Below, in pieces: positions 6,350 to 8,804 of a stretch of DNA of 8,804 bases; positions within the stretch are counted from its first letter, which is position 1; every line of letters starts with the position of its first letter. Origin of the DNA: CAZART01 sp964487555 (GTDB lineage Bacteria > Bacteroidota > Rhodothermia > Rhodothermales > VXPQ01); assembly GCA_964487555.1 (NCBI GenBank), contig CAZART010000169.1:1-8804 (forward strand), read 5' to 3'. Below the pieces are notes generated by a model. The model ran no database searches, was not told the DNA's origin, and saw nothing but the letters and a program-made list of their open reading frames with translations. The position numbers and the translations under genes were made by a program.

Positions 6350-7462
6350 TCAACCCTGAAATAAGGCGCCTTCTATGGTCAGACCCGGGCCGAAAGCAAG
6401 GGCGACGCCAGTGCGGATTTTGCCGTTGGTCGAATCGGTGGAACGGCGGTCGAGAATCCGCTTCAGCACAAACAGGATGGTCGGCGAGCTCATGTTGCCG
6501 TGCAGGCGGAGGACTTCCAGGCTATCGTGGACGGCCGCGTCGCCCAGATCGAAGATCTCCTGTGCCTTGTCGACGATCGCACGCCCTCCCGGATGGATTG
6601 CCCAGAAATCGACATCTTCGGCCGTAAGACCGTGGGGCGTCAGTAGGTCGTCTAGATAGTCCGGCAGTTGCGCAGCAATCACGTTCGGAACGCGGGACGA
6701 TAGGCCCATCATGAACCCCGTGTTGCCGATGTCCCACGTCATATCCTCCATCGAATTATTGTCGAGCCGGGCGCGGCCGTCGGCGTAGGTCAGCTCCCCG
6801 GCCGCCTCGTCATCCGGTACGCCGGCGAGAACCGCTGCGGCGGCACCGTCGGAAAAGAGGGCATTGACGATGGCAGATTCGAGCGAATCGTCTATCTGGA
6901 GATGCAGCGTGCAGAGCTCGGCGCAAACGAGGAGTACGCGCGCGTTCGGATGGCTCTGGCAGAAGCTGTGCGCGACCCGCATGCCGTTGAACGCCGCGTA
7001 GCAGCCCATAAACCCGATGAACGTCCGGCGCGTGTCCGCCGGCAGACCCAGCCTCTTGACGAGTTCGATGTCGAATCCGGGCGCGAAGAATCCCGTGCAG
7101 CTCACGGCAATGACGTGAGTGACGTCGCCGGGCTCGAGGTCGGCGTCTATCAGCGCACGTCTGGCGACGTCCTCAGCGAGCGGAAGGACGGCCTCCCGAT
7201 ATTTGGCATTTCTCTCTTGGGTGGTGGGGGCGGGCTCCATCGACCAGGTTGGCGGGAAAAAGTCGAAATCTTCCGCCTCGCGCCCGTAATCCTCCACGCA
7301 CGAATACCGAAATTCGATCGCCGACCGCCCGTAGATCTGTGGAATCCTTTTCCGGAGCGGCATTGGAATCGTCGTGATCCGCTGCATGAACGACGCCGCA
7401 TAGTCCTGCGACCGATGGAGCGGCGGATTGCCGGTGGTGATGCTTTTGACGACGGTCTTCAT
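6350..7462 (-). CDS. Type III polyketide synthase (chalcone/stilbene synthase family)
   Basis: The 370-residue length is usual for bacterial type III polyketide synthases. The thiolase-fold catalytic triad is complete: C154 in 'TFIGFMGCYAAFNGMRVA', H290 in 'WAIHPGGRAIVD' and N323 in 'LHGNMSSPTILFVL'. The C-terminal 'AFGPGLTIEG' loop (about 356-365) is the family signature, and 'VSCTGFFAPGFDIEL' (about 120-134) matches the usual 'TTSG...PG.D' region. Such enzymes extend an acyl-CoA starter with malonyl-CoA and cyclise the chain, giving alkylresorcinols, alkylpyrones or phloroglucinol-type products; starter and product cannot be predicted here. Bacterial homologues often sit beside a methyltransferase, oxidoreductase or membrane protein gene, but none is adjacent: the downstream neighbour is convergent and the upstream one is mazG. 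The ATG at 7460-7462 has no clear Shine-Dalgarno sequence. Cytoplasmic; no signal peptide. Confidence 0.92.
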   Translation of the reverse strand: MKTVVKSITTGNPPLHRSQDYAASFMQRITTIPMPLRKRIPQIYGRSAIEFRYSCVEDYGREAEDFDFFPPTWSMEPAPTTQERNAKYREAVLPLAEDVARRALIDADLEPGDVTHVIAVSCTGFFAPGFDIELVKRLGLPADTRRTFIGFMGCYAAFNGMRVAHSFCQSHPNARVLLVCAELCTLHLQIDDSLESAIVNALFSDGAAAAVLAGVPDDEAAGELTYADGRARLDNNSMEDMTWDIGNTGFMMGLSSRVPNVIAAQLPDYLDDLLTPHGLTAEDVDFWAIHPGGRAIVDKAQEIFDLGDAAVHDSLEVLRLHGNMSSPTILFVLKRILDRRSTDSTNGKIRTGVALAFGPGLTIEGALFQG

Positions 7463-7659
7463 GAAGCTTTTCGGCGCGATACTATGGGGCCGGGCGGGAT
7501 TCGGCGGACCGACTCGCGATATCTGGCGACATCACCAACCCTTACTCAGTACTTCTTCGTTCGCGGACACTTAGTCAGAGGAATTACGCGGTGAACGGAG
7601 ATTTTGACTCCGCGCTACAGGGTCCGGCGCTTTTTGCGGCCGACGGCTCTCGCCGCGGC
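7463..7659. other. Spacer between mazG and the polyketide synthase gene, probable promoter region
   Basis: Both flanking genes are on the minus strand, so this 197-base gap carries the end of the mazG transcript and probably a promoter for the polyketide synthase. A short hairpin is visible: CGGAG at 7596-7600, a 7-base loop, CTCCG at 7608-7612. It has no following T-run in the minus direction, so I do not call it an intrinsic terminator. A GC-rich imperfect inverted repeat (GCGGC...GCCGC, about 7636-7656) lies right after the mazG stop. No clear promoter boxes were found. Confidence 0.35.
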
Positions 7660-8475
7660 CTACATACCCAATCTCTTCGCATCGTCCCAATAAGAATCCA
7701 TCTGGTCGAGGCCGACGTCCGTCATTTTCTTATCCTGTTCGGACAGGCGCTCCTCTATGTGGCGGAAACGGCGGGCGAACGTGTCGTTCGTGCGAGACAA
7801 AGCGTTTTCGGGGTTCACGCCCGCGAACCGCGCGTAGTTGACGAGCGCGAAGAGCAGGTCACCGAATTCGCGCTCCTTTTCTTCGGCGAGGGCTCCCGAT
7901 TCCACCAGCTCGCGGTATTCAGCGATCTCCTCCTGCACTTTCTCCCAGGCTCCGTCCCGTTCCGGAAAATCGAATCCGACCCCGGCCGCTTTCTCCTGAA
8001 TCCTGTGAGCGCGCAGCAGCGCGGGAAGATGCCGCGGCACCCCCTCGAGGGCGGATTTCTTCTCCCCCTCATCCATTTTGATCTGTTCCCAATTTTTGAG
8101 CACCTGCCCCACGTCGGCCACCTCAACTTCTCCGAACACGTGCGGGTGCCGGCGAACGAGCTTCTCCGTCTCTTTCTCGATGACGTCCACCAGGTTGAAC
8201 CGCCCACCCTGCTCCGCGATGACGCTGTGAAACACGACGTGCAGGAGAATGTCGCCGAGTTCCTTCTTCAGCTCATCCCAATCTTCCGCGTCGATGGCAG
8301 CAACCGTCTCGTAGGCCTCTTCGATAAGCAAATGCTTAACAGATTCGTGCGTCTGCTCGCGGTCCCACGGGCAGTCCCGCCGGAGCTGCCGAACGATGGC
8401 CACGAAGTCGGCATAGGCTTCTATCTCCGCCGCCGACGCGGCGAAGGCGGCATCGTAGATTTTGTAGTCTTTCAT
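7660..8475 (-). CDS. mazG: MazG, nucleoside triphosphate pyrophosphohydrolase
   Basis: The 271-residue protein has two MazG domains. The first carries 'CPWDREQTHESVKHLLIEEA' (from residue 35), with E52, E53 and E56 and then 'KELGDILL' giving E72 and D75: the EExxE ... ExxD Mg2+-binding pattern. The linker contains 'RRHPHVFGE' (108-116) and 'NWEQIKMDE'. The second domain has E182, E183, E186 in 'QEEIAEYREL' and E203, D206 in 'REFGDLLF'. MazG hydrolyses canonical and aberrant NTPs to NMP and pyrophosphate; it is linked to pool sanitation and, in E. coli, to (p)ppGpp levels. I chose ATG at 8475 ('MKDYKIYDAAF') because it gives the usual family length. An in-frame extension to 8631 is possible but is rich in Arg, Ser and Pro and matches no MazG start. 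No mazE/mazF pair is adjacent. The RES/Xre operon is 3 kb away and unrelated. Confidence 0.94.
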   Translation of the reverse strand: MKDYKIYDAAFAASAAEIEAYADFVAIVRQLRRDCPWDREQTHESVKHLLIEEAYETVAAIDAEDWDELKKELGDILLHVVFHSVIAEQGGRFNLVDVIEKETEKLVRRHPHVFGEVEVADVGQVLKNWEQIKMDEGEKKSALEGVPRHLPALLRAHRIQEKAAGVGFDFPERDGAWEKVQEEIAEYRELVESGALAEEKEREFGDLLFALVNYARFAGVNPENALSRTNDTFARRFRHIEERLSEQDKKMTDVGLDQMDSYWDDAKRLGM

Positions 8476-8599
8476 GCGAGAATCGCGGATCGGTGCACTC
8501 GGTGTTTTTGAACACGGTTGAATGGAACGAACAGCGTTTATGTTCACCCGGGCCACCGAAAGGTCGAGTGGGGGAACGACAATTATCCGGGCCTGAGCT
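8476..8599 (-). promoter_or_regulatory. Upstream region of mazG with small inverted repeats
   Basis: The 124 bases before mazG should hold its promoter. A compact hairpin, GTGTT-tttg-AACAC (8502-8515, plus-strand reading), lies 27-40 bases before the start. A second, wider inverted repeat pairs TGAACA (8509-8514) with TGTTCA (8541-8546). Either could be an operator or a leader structure; both are short enough to be chance. I see no clear -10/-35 or Bacteroidota -7/-33 boxes. Confidence 0.3.
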
Positions 8600-8803
8600 C
8601 TACATGATGACCACGTTCTCCCTGGCTTCACTTTCGATCCGGAGGTACTGCCGCAGAGTCAGTTCCACGATCAATGCCAACGATTCTCCGCGTCGGACCG
8701 TATCGGATTTTCTTTTGGTCCCAGGATCGAATCGGAGGTGAGCCGGCAAACATTCATGTAGAGCGCGACGATCATACTGCGAAGGTCTGGCTGGATCCCG
8801 TTC
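8600..8803 (-). CDS. Possible 3' end of an unrecognised gene, cut by the right edge
   Basis: On the minus strand a frame is open from the window edge to TAG at 8600-8602, giving 67 residues with no start inside. The last part reads like a natural helix, 'SLALIVELTLRQYLRIESEA' followed by 'RENVVIM', with coding-like codons (GTG, CTG, CGG, CAG, CTC, ATC). The first part is rich in Arg and Pro and less convincing. It would be followed by mazG on the same strand about 124 bases later. I recognise no family; it may be a real C-terminus, a remnant, or chance. Confidence 0.28.
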   Translation of the reverse strand, partial: ERDPARPSQYDRRALHECLPAHLRFDPGTKRKSDTVRRGESLALIVELTLRQYLRIESEARENVVIM

Positions 8804-8804
8804 G

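Noticed and set aside
6902..7594. A 230-codon open frame on the plus strand opposite the polyketide synthase
   Set aside because: It overlaps the N-terminal half of a gene with an intact catalytic triad and has no recognisable domain.
7596..7612. Intrinsic terminator after mazG
   Set aside because: The stem is 5 bases and is not followed by a T-run in the direction of mazG transcription.
7591..8511. A 306-codon open frame on the plus strand opposite mazG
   Set aside because: It is the mirror of a well-supported MazG protein and its residue mix (many Leu, Phe, Arg, His) is typical of an antisense frame.
8476..8631. N-terminal extension of MazG to a start at 8631
   Set aside because: The extra 52 residues are rich in Arg, Ser and Pro and unlike any MazG N-terminus; the ATG at 8475 gives the normal family length.
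1..8804. CRISPR array, tRNA or rRNA genes, complete insertion sequence
   Set aside because: No regularly spaced direct repeats outside the propeller-coding region, no cloverleaf or rRNA core sequences, and no transposase frame were seen on either strand.

Overview
The window looks like chromosomal DNA from a moderately GC-rich, free-living Bacteroidota-type bacterium, most likely a Rhodothermota (Rhodothermales) or close relative. The strongest pointer is the type IX secretion (T9SS) sorting domain that ends the first gene (LAQNYPNPF ... YDVLGRRV ... GLYLCRI). The lack of clear Shine-Dalgarno sequences before most starts fits as well. The lineage is inferred from protein style only; no rRNA gene is present.

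Layout. (1) 3-3257, + strand: the 3' part of a large secreted or cell-surface modular protein. It has a carboxypeptidase-regulatory-like domain, three SbsA/Big_5-type Ig-like domains, an IPT/TIG domain, a probable seven-bladed YVTN-type beta-propeller, a FIMAH-like helical domain and a C-terminal T9SS sorting domain. Its start lies left of the window. (2) 3258-3678, - strand: the decayed remains of a Ser/Thr protein kinase with a TPR, in two reading frames and cut off at both ends. (3) 3679-4579, - strand: a two-gene toxin-antitoxin operon, with an Xre/ParS-type (DUF2384) antitoxin followed by a RES-domain toxin. (4) 4580-5022: about 440 bases with no convincing gene. (5) 5023-6300, + strand: an enolase-superfamily enzyme of the mandelate racemase type with a twin-arginine leader. 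(6) 6350-7462, - strand, convergent with the previous gene: a type III polyketide synthase (chalcone synthase-like) with an intact Cys-His-Asn triad. (7) 7660-8475, - strand: MazG, a two-domain NTP pyrophosphohydrolase. (8) 8476-8804: upstream region of mazG and, at the edge, a possible 3' end of another minus-strand gene.

How the genes relate. The only clear functional unit is the antitoxin-toxin pair. The toxin stop codon sits directly against the kinase remnant, so this part looks like a site of insertion and decay beside a surface-protein gene. The enolase-like enzyme and the polyketide synthase point at each other and need not share a pathway. MazG and the polyketide synthase share a strand but are separated by 197 bases, with no sign of a shared role. 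I did not find a convincing new multi-gene system. The points most worth following are the near-identical propeller blades, the kinase-TPR pseudogene against the RES/Xre operon, the exported enolase-superfamily enzyme, and the polyketide synthase with no visible tailoring partner.
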